From Cytidiella melzeri (taxonomy: Eukaryota > Basidiomycota > Agaricomycetes > Polyporales > Irpicaceae): a DNA stretch of 64,000 nucleotides. The notes under the pieces were generated by a model. The model did no database searches. It was not told the DNA's origin and saw nothing but the letters and a program-made list of their open reading frames with translations. Location: positions 1 to 64,000 of the forward strand of contig JABYQR010000172.1 in assembly GCA_022592445.1 (NCBI GenBank), written 5' to 3'. Below are positions 9,898-20,097 of this stretch, in pieces. The position numbers and the translations under genes are program-made. Within the stretch, counting starts at the first letter, position 1. Each line of letters starts with the position of its first letter.

Positions 9898-12739
9898 ATT
9901 CCTGGAATAAATCTGCTGCGAATTGTGGACCTCGGTCGGAAATGATTTGCAAAGGTAACCTGTGAAGGGTCCAGACTCTCTCATAGAGTAGAGCTGCAAG
10001 ATCTTTTGCTGAGAACTCGTTTACAATAGGGAAGAAGTGCGCCCTTTTAGTAAGGCGGTCTACGACTACGCAGATAGCATTGAAGCCATCAGACTCCGGT
10101 AACTGAGTAATCAGATTGACAGTCATGATATCCCATGGTTTGGCTGGAACCGGATTAGAGATGAGTGGCCCGTAAGGCTGTTGCGGATGAGTCTTCATCC
10201 GCTGACATGTGTCACAGCCTGTCATGTATTTCTTGACATCAGTGGTTAAACCTGGCCACCAGTAGTTTCTTGAGATCAGTTCATACGTTTTCCATCTGCC
10301 AGGATGTCCGGCAGAAGGTAGATCGTGATGCATCTGGATGATTTGGCGTCTTAGATCTAATTTCTGATCTTTGGGGATGTAGACTTTTCCACGGTATAGG
10401 AGTAATCCGTTCTCAAAATTCCATTCCTCTAGTGATTTCTTGAACTCCCTAGGACCAGAATTAAGTAACTGCTGATAGTCCTTGGTAACTTCGTCGTTCA
10501 TGAGTGCTTCCTTGACCCGTCTTAGGATTTCATCATCGTTGATAGGCGAGTCATGAGAGTTTTCGATAGCAGAGATGGCAAAAAACTCGGGTTTAAGGAG
10601 AATTTTGTCCTTGTTATCGGAATTTACCCCCTCTTCATGATCTGGCCTCCTGGACAGAGGATCTGCGGTAAGCATGGTCTTTCCGGGTTTGTGCCGGAGC
10701 ACGAAATTGAATCGCGTGAGGTATAACGCCCATCGCGCTTGTCTCCGAGTCAGCTTCTGGGCATTCCTGAAATATGTCAGGTTTTGGTGATCCGACCATA
10801 TTTCTACGGTAATCGGATGTCCTTCCAGATGTTGACGGTACTCTTCCAGGGCACGGATAATAGCCAACAACTCTTTATCGTATATCTCATAATTACGTTC
10901 ATGGACGTTGAGTGATTTAGAGTAGAAGGCTACTGGATGCCACAGCTTGTCAGCTGGGTCCAGTTGTGATAGTACCGCTCCTGTAGCAAAGTCGCTAGCG
11001 TCTGTTTCCAGACGGAAAGGGTTTTCGTCATCTGGTATCCTCAGAATGGGTGCTGACGTAAAAGCCTGTTTCAGACTTTGGAAGGCCTGTTCCTGAGCAT
11101 CTTTCCAGATCCAGGATTGGTCCTTCTTTGTAAGAATAGTGAGCGGTTTCGCATGTTTAGCAAAGTCCTTGATGAAACGCCGATAGAAATTAGCGAAGCC
11201 TAAGAAGGCTTGGACTTGCTTAACCTTTTCAGGTCGCGGCCACTCAGTAACTCCAGTGAGTTTGGCTGGATCCATCTCGATGTGTCCGTGAGAAATGATC
11301 ATGCCTAGGTACTCAATGCGATCTTTTTCAAAAAAGCATTTTTCTGGTTTGGCAAATAGATTGTTCTCGCGTAGACGCTTGAGCACTTCCTGTGTGATAC
11401 GACGGTTTTCCTTCTTGTCTTCAGTGAAGATGAGGATGTCGTCGAGATACACCATGACATGTCCTTCTAAGATCAAATCACTCAGAATTTCATTCATCAT
11501 GGCTTGGAACGTTGCAGGTGCGTTACTGAAACCGAAATACATCACCTTGGCTTCGAAAAGACCACGGTGTGTGATGAACGCCGTCTTCCATTCGTCACCC
11601 TTTCGGATGCGAACATTATTGTATCCCCATCTAAGATCAATCTTTGAGAAGACCTTAGCCTTGCTTAACGAATTGATTAAATCGTTGATGCGAGGTATGG
11701 GGTACCGGTTTTTCACCGTGATGTCGTTCAGTTTTCGGTAGTCTTGCACAAGGCGCAACGAGCCATCTTTCTTCTTGACGAAGAACACAGGTGCTGCAAT
11801 CGGACTTTTCGATTTGCGGATGTAACCTTTTCGGAGTTCCTCTTCGATCCATTGATCTAAAGAATTCTTTTCCATTGGAGACAGCGGGTATAGTTTAGCC
11901 GCTTTGGGAAGGGAGGCACCTTCCTCAAATTCGATCGCGTGATCGTACGGTTTGCGTAACAGCATGCGCTCTGATTTTTTCTTTGAAAAGACGTCACCAA
12001 ATTCCCAAAGATATTTCGGTACTAATGGTTTCCAATTGACGGATTCCTGTTCGTCAAAACCATCTTCAAAGCCCTCATCTTCCTTTCCAGAAAGTTCAGC
12101 GATTATTTCCGCTATTTCTTGGTCTTCTGGATCGTCTAAGTCGATCCAGTGGATGTGAGGGTTGTCCGGGTCGACTCTTCCTATTCCGTCCAGGTTGTCT
12201 GACACCGAACGTCCCTTAGGTAACTCAAGCTCATCGATCTCTTCTTGAGTTACAGTGATGTTTTTACGAGCTCTTGGGGCACAGAGTTCAGGACATCTGG
12301 TAAATCTCCACTCGCCATTTGCCCAATCTATCTCCGGATTGTGGCGGCGTAAGAAGGTCATCCCGATAATCATTTGTTTACTACCGAGGTCAGTGACGAG
12401 CATGTGTTGTCTTGCTTGGTGCGAACCTATTTCTAGGTATGCACGTACTGAGTGAGTGATTTGACCATCTTTATTGGGAGTACCGTCGACGTTAATGACG
12501 TTAAACGGTGATGCCAGTTGATTTGTGACCAGATTGTTACTTTCAACCACTGACTTACTGATGAACGTGGTTGTGGCTCCTGAATCTACCAGAGCTTCGA
12601 CCTGCACTTTCTTTCCATATACCCAAATTGTAACCGGTAGAAAAAATGAATTCTTTGAACGCGCTACATTTTTGACAGTATCTACGGTACAAAGATCGAG
12701 GGTATCAGGGCCTAAGCGTTCATGTTCGCAGGGAGTCAC
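9898..12739 (-). CDS. element A pol, 5' part: protease, RT, RNase H, integrase N-terminal half
   Basis: One open frame carries, in order, a retropepsin (VDSGATTTF, about residues 51-58 counted from the GTG at 12739), RT (KNRYPIPRINDL, MVYLDDILIF), RNase H (RLETDASDFATGAVLSQL...NYEIYDKELLAI), the integrase HHCC zinc domain (HHDLPSAGHPGRWKTYELI...CDTCQRMK) and the first half of the integrase core (ISDRGPQFAADLFQE). There it runs into element B; the downstream half is at 1250-2094. No ATG opens the frame. It overlaps the gag end in the -1 frame, with a slippery heptamer at 12751-12757, so a Gag-Pol fusion by -1 frameshift is the likely expression route. All catalytic motifs checked are present. 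Confidence 0.9.
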
Positions 12740-14202
12740 ATGACGCTTCGGAAAAAATCCTTGCCCTTGGTCGGCTTTTTCCCTTTACCCTTGTCAGGGG
12801 ACGGGTGAGGAGTTGAAGGTTCATCATCTTCGGTTGGAACCTCCTCGATGTGAGCCGCCAACTCTAGGCGCGCGGTATTAACATTTTTCGTCTTAGACGA
12901 CGAGGCTTTAGGGGCTTCTGCCTCGCTGTCTGTTCCTGAGTCCTCAGCATCTGCTGCCCGAATCTTCTTCGGCGCCGAAGACTTTCCATCCTTCTTCACC
13001 TCCTTCTTCTTTTCATCGGGCTTCTTCTTCAGGCCATTGAGGTTGCACTCATCCGTATTATGTCCTTTCGACTTATGGATGTGGCAGAACTTTTCCGACT
13101 TTTCAGTCGAATTTACCTCTTTGCCTTTGCCCTTGTTCCGCTTCTCGTTCTTCTTTTTCTTCTTGTCCGCAGCGTCCACCTCCATAGGAGTGGACGTATC
13201 CTTTTCCTTCGCAAAGATCTGGCCCTGCGCTTTCTCCGGATAGACCTTCTTGTGGATGTCGAGCAAGAGGTCGAGGAACTGAGGCCATGTTGTCGGAATT
13301 TGATTTTCGTCTTTTCCGATCATGACGAGCCTCATGTCCTTTTCGATGACGTGCTTGAGCTTGTGAATAAGCAAGTCGTCCTCATATCCAGAAAGCCTTC
13401 CAAGCGTACGGAAACGTTCCGCGTACTTGACGAAGTTCTTATGTGCCAGATCCGTGTTATTGAACAAGGCGTTAAGCTCCTTTCGAGCGCCCTCCTTGTC
13501 ATCCCGTTGTCCGTACTGTACCTTGAGCTCGTTCTCGAACTCTTCCCACGTTCCAATTGTCTGACCCTTTGTCAGCTTCTTGATCCACGGCTCCATGTAT
13601 TGAGCCGCCGCGCCTGAGAGCCGGTTCATCGCGACGGCAATACGTTGCCTGTCTGTAGCAACGTTCTCGTGGACAAGCCACAGAGAGATCTTGTTCAACC
13701 ACTCGTTGAACTTGACCTTGCCGTCAGTGCCGTTGAACTCCGGGGGTTTGCCAATCTTGGGCTGGCGCGAGGATCCTCCTTGTCCTTGAGACAAGGGAAG
13801 CTGGTTGATCTGGTTGACCACATTTGTGATCGTTGTTTTGACCATATCCAGGTCAGTGTCCATCCGCTGGACTTGGGTGTCAGCAGCGGACTGCGAATAT
13901 AGGTCTTGAGCGACCTTATCGACATATTCCTGGAGGTTATCCTCCAGGAGGGACAGCTGGTTGTTCCAGATAAGAACCATTTGATTCATCATGTTGTGGA
14001 CGATGGCAGCAGTTGCTCCACCTTCAACCGTACGAGTAAAAGCCCTTTGGGCCGTGTTTAGGTTGTGGAAGATATGCTGCTCAAAGTTCTCAACTGAAGG
14101 GTTGTAGACAATCGGCGTGATTTTGCCGAAAGGAACAGAGTGAGTAAGGTTAGAAGCAGCAGCGGGGGCAGCGTTGGATCCGGCGTTGGATTGAGAGGCC
14201 AT
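12736..14202 (-). CDS. element A gag
   Basis: An intact frame from ATG 14202 (MASQSNAGS) to a stop at 12736, 488 aa. A retrotransposon-gag capsid region lies in the middle (FNEWLNKISLWLV...YMEPWIKKLTKG...KYAERFRTLGRLSGYEDD). It is followed by a basic Lys-rich stretch and one zinc-knuckle-like motif CHIHKSKGHNTDEC, which reads CX2HX4HX4C instead of CX2CX4HX4C. The acidic/Ser-rich tail ends DFFRSVM. An upstream TTG-initiated extension of eight codons is ignored. Element D has an almost identical gag at 18092-19558. The product would form the particle that packages the element RNA. Confidence 0.92.
   Translation of the reverse strand: MASQSNAGSNAAPAAASNLTHSVPFGKITPIVYNPSVENFEQHIFHNLNTAQRAFTRTVEGGATAAIVHNMMNQMVLIWNNQLSLLEDNLQEYVDKVAQDLYSQSAADTQVQRMDTDLDMVKTTITNVVNQINQLPLSQGQGGSSRQPKIGKPPEFNGTDGKVKFNEWLNKISLWLVHENVATDRQRIAVAMNRLSGAAAQYMEPWIKKLTKGQTIGTWEEFENELKVQYGQRDDKEGARKELNALFNNTDLAHKNFVKYAERFRTLGRLSGYEDDLLIHKLKHVIEKDMRLVMIGKDENQIPTTWPQFLDLLLDIHKKVYPEKAQGQIFAKEKDTSTPMEVDAADKKKKKNEKRNKGKGKEVNSTEKSEKFCHIHKSKGHNTDECNLNGLKKKPDEKKKEVKKDGKSSAPKKIRAADAEDSGTDSEAEAPKASSSKTKNVNTARLELAAHIEEVPTEDDEPSTPHPSPDKGKGKKPTKGKDFFRSVM
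12751..12757 (-). promoter_or_regulatory. candidate -1 ribosomal frameshift site (T TTT TTC) at the gag-pol overlap of A
   Basis: In the gag frame the codons are GAT TTT TTC CGA. The heptamer T TTT TTC fits the X XXY YYZ slippery consensus, and slipping back one base enters the open pol frame (CCG AAG CGT CAT GTG ACT), five gag codons before the gag stop. The same heptamer occurs at 18107-18113 in element D. Downstream RNA structure was not evaluated. Confidence 0.5.
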
Positions 14203-14372
14203 TGCTTCTAATTTCTTAGTTAGCAAAGGATAAGCGAAATACTATTTCTAGTATAAGAAGAAGAGAAACACCACTTTTCACACATTGAACTCTTGTCAGA
14301 GTTGTTTTCACACATTAAATCCTTTTCAGGAAGTTGTCACCAAGTAAAATGAGGCTTGTCAGCCCATACATT

Positions 14373-15151
14373 TTATTCCATTTCCGCATATACAAAGGCG
14401 TTCATATCAAACAGTCCTTCTAGTAGCTCTAAGATGTAACCCCATCTCCGATGTATATCCACAAAACTAATCCTTCCTAAACTCTTCAAGTCCTTTTTCA
14501 ACATCCTCCATTCCCTATTCGTCATCTTGTCCGTGTGATTCTCCTTGAACCACTGTTCGACCATAAATACACGGCCGATCAGTAGCTGAGCTTTCTCCCT
14601 GCGAGTGTTGAGCTGGTGGTTAGATGATTGCCCACCACTCGAGAAGGAGGCGTCCAGCTTCTTGAGCACAGGCTCAAGCCTTTGACAGGCTGCTGTGATC
14701 ATCAGTTCGAACTCCTGTTGACGAAGCATCAACTTTGTTTTTCAGAAGTGGAGGGTGGCGGGAAGAGGAGAGGGAGTGGGAATGTAAGCGCGTTGATTGC
14801 GCTCCTCGATACGCTGAAGGAGAGTAAGCTTTTCAGCTTTCTCCTTCTCTTGCTTCTCAATTCGATCAAGAAGGCTAAGCCGGGACATGAGTTGAGAGAC
14901 CTTTCTCATACGATCCTGGTCCTCTTCATGCTCAACAGTGGTGCGAGCCTGCTTCTCGAGGTTGATCCTCTTGATGAGGGGCTTGTTATCGGGGTATTTG
15001 AGCTGGCGAGGCTTGCCAGCATCCTTGAACTTGTCGAGAGTCTCCTGGAGACTGAGAGGCGTTCTTGAAGTCCGGTGACTTCGTTGCGGACAGGGATAGA
15101 GTAGGGGGCCTTGCGGCCAGACTTAGCAGCAATGAAGCGAGAAATCGGCAT
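14373..15151 (-). pseudogene. element A pre-gag ORF, N-terminal half frameshifted
   Basis: Starts at ATG 15151 (MPISRFIAAKSGRKAPYSI) and follows element D's pre-gag ORF until about 15048, where a 1-base loss relative to D (SVSRR here, TVSKET in D) shifts the frame. A second block, ATG 14729 to 14373 (MLRQQEFELMITAACQRLEP), is intact and separated from the first by TGA at 14742-14744, exactly as in D. The second block resembles the C-terminal half of the E-family pre-gag ORF (WRMLKKDLKSLGRISF against LKALNWGLQSVGQINF). The function is unknown. Confidence 0.55.
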
Positions 15152-15728
15152 GGTGACTGTGTGACAATGTGTGATGAGCTTGACAGCTCAGCGGTGTGCG
15201 AAACAAATCTCCATAAAGGAGAGGTCCTGTGTGTGCGTGGGGTAGTGCCGGCGTCGGCCTGGACTCTCTCTCCAGGTCCGGTGGTGTAAGGATCTCCGTC
15301 ATGGTTCCACCCATGCGGCAAATGGTTGGCGGATCAGTATTGCACTGACCCTAAGTCCGGCCAGAACAAGTTACCCGTCTTCGTGCCTAGGCACTCATGG
15401 GCTTCAAGTCCTGTTGTCTAGCTCTTATAACGAGCTGTCTGACACCAGACTCCACTATCGCCTGTGGGGAGGCACACTTTCATCATGTTGGCATAATGCC
15501 AACCCCTGCTCTGATCAGCTCTAGGAGCGTCGGGCGAGAGGGTGATTCAAGTTGTGCACATCAAGGCAAAGCCTAGACATGACTACCACTTAGAGCCTAT
15601 GGTCCGGCTACCTCTATTTCTAGAGGATTTGTAGAGGGGCCCACGCACAGGCACAAGACCTAGAAGAAAGGGGAAAGAAACCTCCAGCACGTCCAAGACG
15701 TGAGGGAGTAGGGGCAGTCTTATCCAAA
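15152..15728 (-). other. element A 5' leader
   Basis: A 577-bp untranslated leader between the 5' LTR and the pre-gag ORF, nearly identical to the D leader at 20509-21088. It holds the primer-binding site but no conserved reading frame; short frames inside it differ between the copies. Confidence 0.6.
15715..15726 (-). promoter_or_regulatory. self-complementary primer-binding site of element A
   Basis: The element-sense sequence TGGATAAGACTG lies two bases inside the 5' LTR edge. Its exact 12-base complement CAGTCTTATCCA is in the LTR at 15853-15864, about 27 nt downstream (minus strand) of the TATATATA box at 15891-15898. This fits self-priming by the 5' end of the transcript. Confidence 0.7.
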
Positions 15729-16427
15729 TGTAACAATTAAGGTTACACTCACCAGATAAGTGGTTAACTTGAGGGGGAGATAGAAATATAGAGAGTAAGA
15801 GGTGTGGTGAGCGAAGTACTGGAGAGTACAAGGTAGTCCTTTATCAACAGAGTGGATAAGACTGAGGGGATATGCCCTCAGGAGTGCCTCTATATATACA
15901 TGAAGGGGAGGACCCCAGGTACTACCCTAAGACCCCTAATACCTACATGAGTAAGCGAAGTAATCTTCCTTACTAAGCATGCCCTATGCCCTAGTGGTGC
16001 CACTTCAATAATCAACCAATAGCAATTGTCCCCATGACCTGACCCCATGACCCAGCTCCAAGGCTAGACTTGTTCTAGCTTGTTCTAAGACAAGGCTAGA
16101 CTTTTCCAGAAGGTTCTAAGAACTATGACATCATCTAATGGAATGTTCTATGCTATGACATCATAGTTCCAGCAAGTTCCACAAGGTTCCAGAGAGTTCT
16201 ATCATGTGATACACAGATAAGGAAAGGAACGCATCAGCGCATCAATTGATAGGCACTGAGAATAAGCGCCAGAATAGGCGCCTGATAAGCGCCAGATAAG
16301 CACTGGATAAGCGCCTAAATAGACGCCGGATAAGCGCTGGATAAGCGCTTGACAAGCGCTTAAATATTCCCAATAATACCGTTGCCTGGTAAGGCAAGTC
16401 TTGTAGAAACATTGAAAATCTGTGACA
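15729..16427 (-). repeat. 5' LTR of element A
   Basis: A 699-bp TG...CA repeat matching 287-1012. It carries a TATA box at 15891-15898 and the transcript-start segment complementary to the primer-binding site. The base after it (16428) is in the middle of the pol of element D. Confidence 0.92.
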
Positions 16428-18095
16428 TGTTTCAGACTTTGGAAGGCCTGCTCCTGAGCATCTTTCCAGATCTAGGTTGGTCCTTCTTTGTCAGAATAGT
16501 GAGCGGTTTCGCATGTTTAGCAAAGTCCTTAATGAAACGCCGATAGAAGTTGGCGAAGCCTAAGAAGGCTTGGACTTGCTTAACCTTTTCAGGTCGCGGC
16601 CACTCAGTAACTCCGGTGAGTTTGGCTGGATCCATCTCGATGTGTCCGTGAGAAATGATCATGCCTAAGTACTCAATGCGATCTTTTTCAAAAAAGCATT
16701 TTTCCGATTTGGCAAATAGATTGTTCTCGCGTAGACGCTTGAGCACTTCCTGTGTGATGCAACGGTTGTCCTTCTTGTCTTCAGTGAAGATGAGGATGTC
16801 GTCGAGATACACCATGACATGTCCTTCTAAGATCAAATCACTCAGAATTTCATTCATCATGGCTTGGAACGTCGCAGGTGCGTTGCTGAAACCGAAATAC
16901 ATCACCTTGGCTTCGAAAAGACCACGGTGTGTGATGAACACCGTCTTCCATTCGTCACCCTTTCGGATGTGAACATTATTGTATCCCCATCTAAGATCAA
17001 TCTTTGAGAAGACCTTAGCCTTGCTTAACGAATTGATTAAATCATTGATGCGAGGTATGGGGTACCGGTTTTTCACCGTGATGTCGTTCAGTTTTCGGTA
17101 GTCTTGCACAAGGCGCAACGAGCCATCTTTCTTCTTGACGAAGAACACAGGTGCTGCAATGGACTTTTCGATTTGCGGATGTAACCTTTTCGGAGTTCCT
17201 CTTGATCCATTGATGTAGAGAATTCTTTTCCATTGGAGACAGCGGGTATAGTTTAGCCGCTTTGGGAAGGGAGGCACCTTCCTCAAATTCGATCGCGTGA
17301 TCGTACGGTTTGCGTAACAGCATGCATTCTGATTTTTTCTTTGAAAAGACGTCACCAAATTCCCATAGATATTTTCGTACCAATGGTTCCAATGGATGGA
17401 TTCTTGTTCATCAAAGCCGTCTTCAAAGCCCTCATCTTCCTTTCCAGAAAGTTCAGCGATTATTTCTGCTATATCTTGGTCTTCTGTATTGTCCAAGTCG
17501 ATCCAGTAGATGTGAGGGTTGTCCGGGTCGACATTCCTATTCCGTCCAGGTTGTCTGACACCGAACGTCCCTTAGGTAACTCAAGCTCATCGATCTCTTC
17601 TTGAGTTACAGTGATGTTTTTACGAGCTTTTGGGGCACAGAGTTCAGGACATCTGGTAAATCTCCACTCGCCATTTGCCCAATCTATCTCCGGATTGTGG
17701 CGGCGTAAGAAGGTCATCCCAATAATCATTTGTTTACTACCGAGATCAGTAACAAGCATGTGTTGTCTTGCTCTGTGCAAACCTATTTCTAGGTATGCAC
17801 GTACTGAGTGAGTGATTTGACCATCTTTATTGGGAGTACCGTCGACGTTGATGACGTTAAACGGTGATGCCAGTTGATTTGTTACCAGATTGTTACTTTC
17901 AACCACTGACTTACTGATGAACGTGGTGGTGGCTCCTGAATCTACCAGAGCTTCGACCTGCACTTTCTTTCCGTATACCCAAATTGTAACCGGTAGAAAA
18001 AATGAATTCTTAGAATGCGCTACATTTTTGACAGTATCTACGTTACAAAGATCGAGGGTATCTGGGCCTAAGCATGCATGTTCGCAGGGAGTCAC
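16428..18095 (-). pseudogene. element D pol remnant (protease and RT, truncated, frameshifted)
   Basis: The protease part (17469-18095, VDSGATTTF) is intact, but the frame is lost near 17480. The following RT region changes frame again around 17160-17220, where single bases are missing relative to A, and is then open from about 17160 to 16432 (VQDYRKLND, MVYLDDILIF). It ends at the junction with the A LTR. No functional product is expected. Confidence 0.9.
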
Positions 18096-19558
18096 ATGAT
18101 GCTTCGGAAAAAATCCTTGCCCTTGGTCGGCTTTTTCCCTTTACCCTTGTCAGGGAACGGGTGAGGAGTCGAAGGTTCATCATCTTCTGTTGGAACCTCC
18201 TCTATATGAGCCGCCAACTCTAGGCGCGCGGTATTTACATTTTTTGTTTTAGACAACGAAGCCTTAGGGGCTTCAGCCTCGCTGTCCATTCCCGAGTCCT
18301 CGGCATCTGCTGCCCGAATCTTCTTTGGCGCCGAAGACTTGCCATCCTTCTTCACATCCTTCTTCTTGTCATCGGGCTTCTTCTTAAGGCCGTTGAGGTT
18401 ACATTGGTCCTTATTATGTCCTTTGGACTTGTGAATGTGACAGAACTTTTCCGACTTTTCAGTTGAGTTCACCTCTTTGCCCTTGCCCTTGTTCCGCTTC
18501 TCGTTCTTCTTCTTCTTTTTGTCCGCAGCGTCCACCTCCATAGGAGTGGACGTATCCTTCTCCTTTGCGAAGATCTGGCCTTGTGCTTTCTCCGGATAGA
18601 CCTTCTTGTGGATGTTGAGCAAGAGGTCGAGGAACTGAGGCCAAGTTGTCGGAATTTTATTTTCATCTTTTCCGATCATGACGAGCCTCATGTCCTTCTC
18701 AATGACGTGCTTGAGCTTGTGAATAAGCAAGTCGTCCTCGTATCCAGAAAGCCTTCCAAGCGTACGGAAACGTTCTGCGTACTTGACGAAGTTCTTATGT
18801 GCCAGATCTGTATTGTTAAACAAGGCATTGAGCTCCTTTTGAGCACCTTCCTTGTCGTCCCGTTGCCCGTATTGTACCTTGAGCTCGTTTTCAAACTCTT
18901 CCCACGTTCCGATCGTCTGACCCTTTGTGAGCTTCTTGATCCACGGCTCCATGTATTGAGCCGCCGCGCCTGAGAGCCGGTTCATCGCGACGGCAATATG
19001 TTGCCTGTCTGTAGCAACGTTCTCGTGGACAAGCCACAAAGAGATCTTGTTCAACCACTCGTTGAACTTGACCTTGCCATTGGTACCGTTGAACTCCAGG
19101 GGTTCGCCAATCTTAGGCTGGCGCGAGGATCCTCCTTGTCCTTGAGACAAGGGAAGCTGATTAATCTGATTTACCACATTTGTGATCGTTTTTTTGACCA
19201 TATCCAGGTCAGTGTCAATCCGCTGGACTTGCGTGTCAGCAGCGGACTGCGAATATAGGTCTTGAGCGACCTTATCCACATATTCCTGGAGGTTATCCTC
19301 CAGCAGGGACAGCTGGTTGTTCCAGATAAGAAGCATTTGATTCATCATGTTGTGGACGATGGCAGCAGTTGCTCCACCTTCAACTGTACGAGTAAAAGCC
19401 CTTTGGGCCGTATTCAGGTTATGGTAGATGTGCTGCTCAAAGTTCTCCACCGAAGGGTTGTAAACAATTGGCGTGATCTTGCCAAAAGTCACAGAGTGGG
19501 TGAGGTTAGAAGCAGCAGCGGGGGCAGCGCTGGATCCGGCGTTGGATTGAGAGGCCAT
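18092..19558 (-). CDS. element D gag
   Basis: An uninterrupted 488-aa frame from ATG 19558, close to A gag along its whole length, with scattered substitutions (for example HNKDQC for HNTDEC in the zinc-knuckle-like motif CX2HX4HX4C). The -1 slippery heptamer T TTT TTC is conserved at 18107-18113. It could still encode a capsid protein able to act in trans for defective copies; that is inference. Confidence 0.9.
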   Translation of the reverse strand: MASQSNAGSSAAPAAASNLTHSVTFGKITPIVYNPSVENFEQHIYHNLNTAQRAFTRTVEGGATAAIVHNMMNQMLLIWNNQLSLLEDNLQEYVDKVAQDLYSQSAADTQVQRIDTDLDMVKKTITNVVNQINQLPLSQGQGGSSRQPKIGEPLEFNGTNGKVKFNEWLNKISLWLVHENVATDRQHIAVAMNRLSGAAAQYMEPWIKKLTKGQTIGTWEEFENELKVQYGQRDDKEGAQKELNALFNNTDLAHKNFVKYAERFRTLGRLSGYEDDLLIHKLKHVIEKDMRLVMIGKDENKIPTTWPQFLDLLLNIHKKVYPEKAQGQIFAKEKDTSTPMEVDAADKKKKKNEKRNKGKGKEVNSTEKSEKFCHIHKSKGHNKDQCNLNGLKKKPDDKKKDVKKDGKSSAPKKIRAADAEDSGMDSEAEAPKASLSKTKNVNTARLELAAHIEEVPTEDDEPSTPHPFPDKGKGKKPTKGKDFFRSIM

Positions 19559-19728
19559 TGCTTCTAATTTCTTAGTTAGCAAAGGATAAGCAAAATACTA
19601 TTTCTAGTATAAGAAGAAGAGAAACACCACTTTTCACACATTGAACTCTTGTCAGAGTTGTTTTCACACATTAAATCCTTTTCAGGAAGTTGTCACCGAT
19701 TAAAATGATGCTTGTCAGCCCATACATT

Positions 19729-20085
19729 TTATTCCATTTCCGCATATTCCAAGGCGTTCATGTCGAACAGCCCTTCTAGCAACTCTAGGATATAACCCCA
19801 TCTTCGATGTATGTCTACAAAGCTAATCCTGCCTAAACTCTTTAAGTTTTTTTTCAACATTCTCCATTCCCTATTCGTCATCTTGTCCGTGTGATTCTCC
19901 TTGAACCACTGTTCAACCATGAATACACGGCCGATCAGCAGCTGAGCTTTCTCCCTACGAGTGTTGAGCTGGTGGTTAGATGATTGCCCACCACTCGAGA
20001 AGGAGGCGTCCAGCTTCTTGAGCACAGGCTCAAGCCTTTGACAGGCTGCTGTGATCATCAGTTCGAACTCCTGTTGACGAAGCAT
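19729..20085 (-). CDS. element D pre-gag ORF, second part
   Basis: A 118-aa frame from ATG 20085 (MLRQQEFELMITAACQRLEP) to a stop at 19729, in the same frame as the upstream block and separated from it by a single TGA at 20098-20100. Its C-terminal half is similar to the pre-gag ORF C-terminus of elements B and E. It looks helical and lacks Cys/His motifs. It is either a separate small protein or the readthrough end of the upstream frame. Confidence 0.5.
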   Translation of the reverse strand: MLRQQEFELMITAACQRLEPVLKKLDASFSSGGQSSNHQLNTRREKAQLLIGRVFMVEQWFKENHTDKMTNREWRMLKKNLKSLGRISFVDIHRRWGYILELLEGLFDMNALEYAEME

Positions 20086-20097
20086 CAACTTTGTTTT

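Larger units (their letters stand above)
287..16427 (-). mobile_element. Ty3/gypsy chromovirus element A, interrupted by element B
   Basis: In minus-strand order this is a complete LTR retrotransposon: 5' LTR 15729-16427, primer-binding site, pre-gag ORF, gag, pol (protease, reverse transcriptase, RNase H, integrase, chromodomain), polypurine tract, 3' LTR 287-1012. Element B (2100-9897) sits inside the integrase core. The bases outside the LTRs (TTCAC at 282-286, TGTTT at 16428-16432) do not form a target-site duplication. The left flank is a B-like gag and the right flank is the pol of element D, so deletion or LTR-LTR recombination after insertion is likely. The two LTRs also differ by indels and clustered substitutions near their starts. 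Confidence 0.9.

Noticed and set aside
282..16432. Target-site duplication for element A
   Set aside because: TTCAC and TGTTT do not match, so no duplication is claimed.
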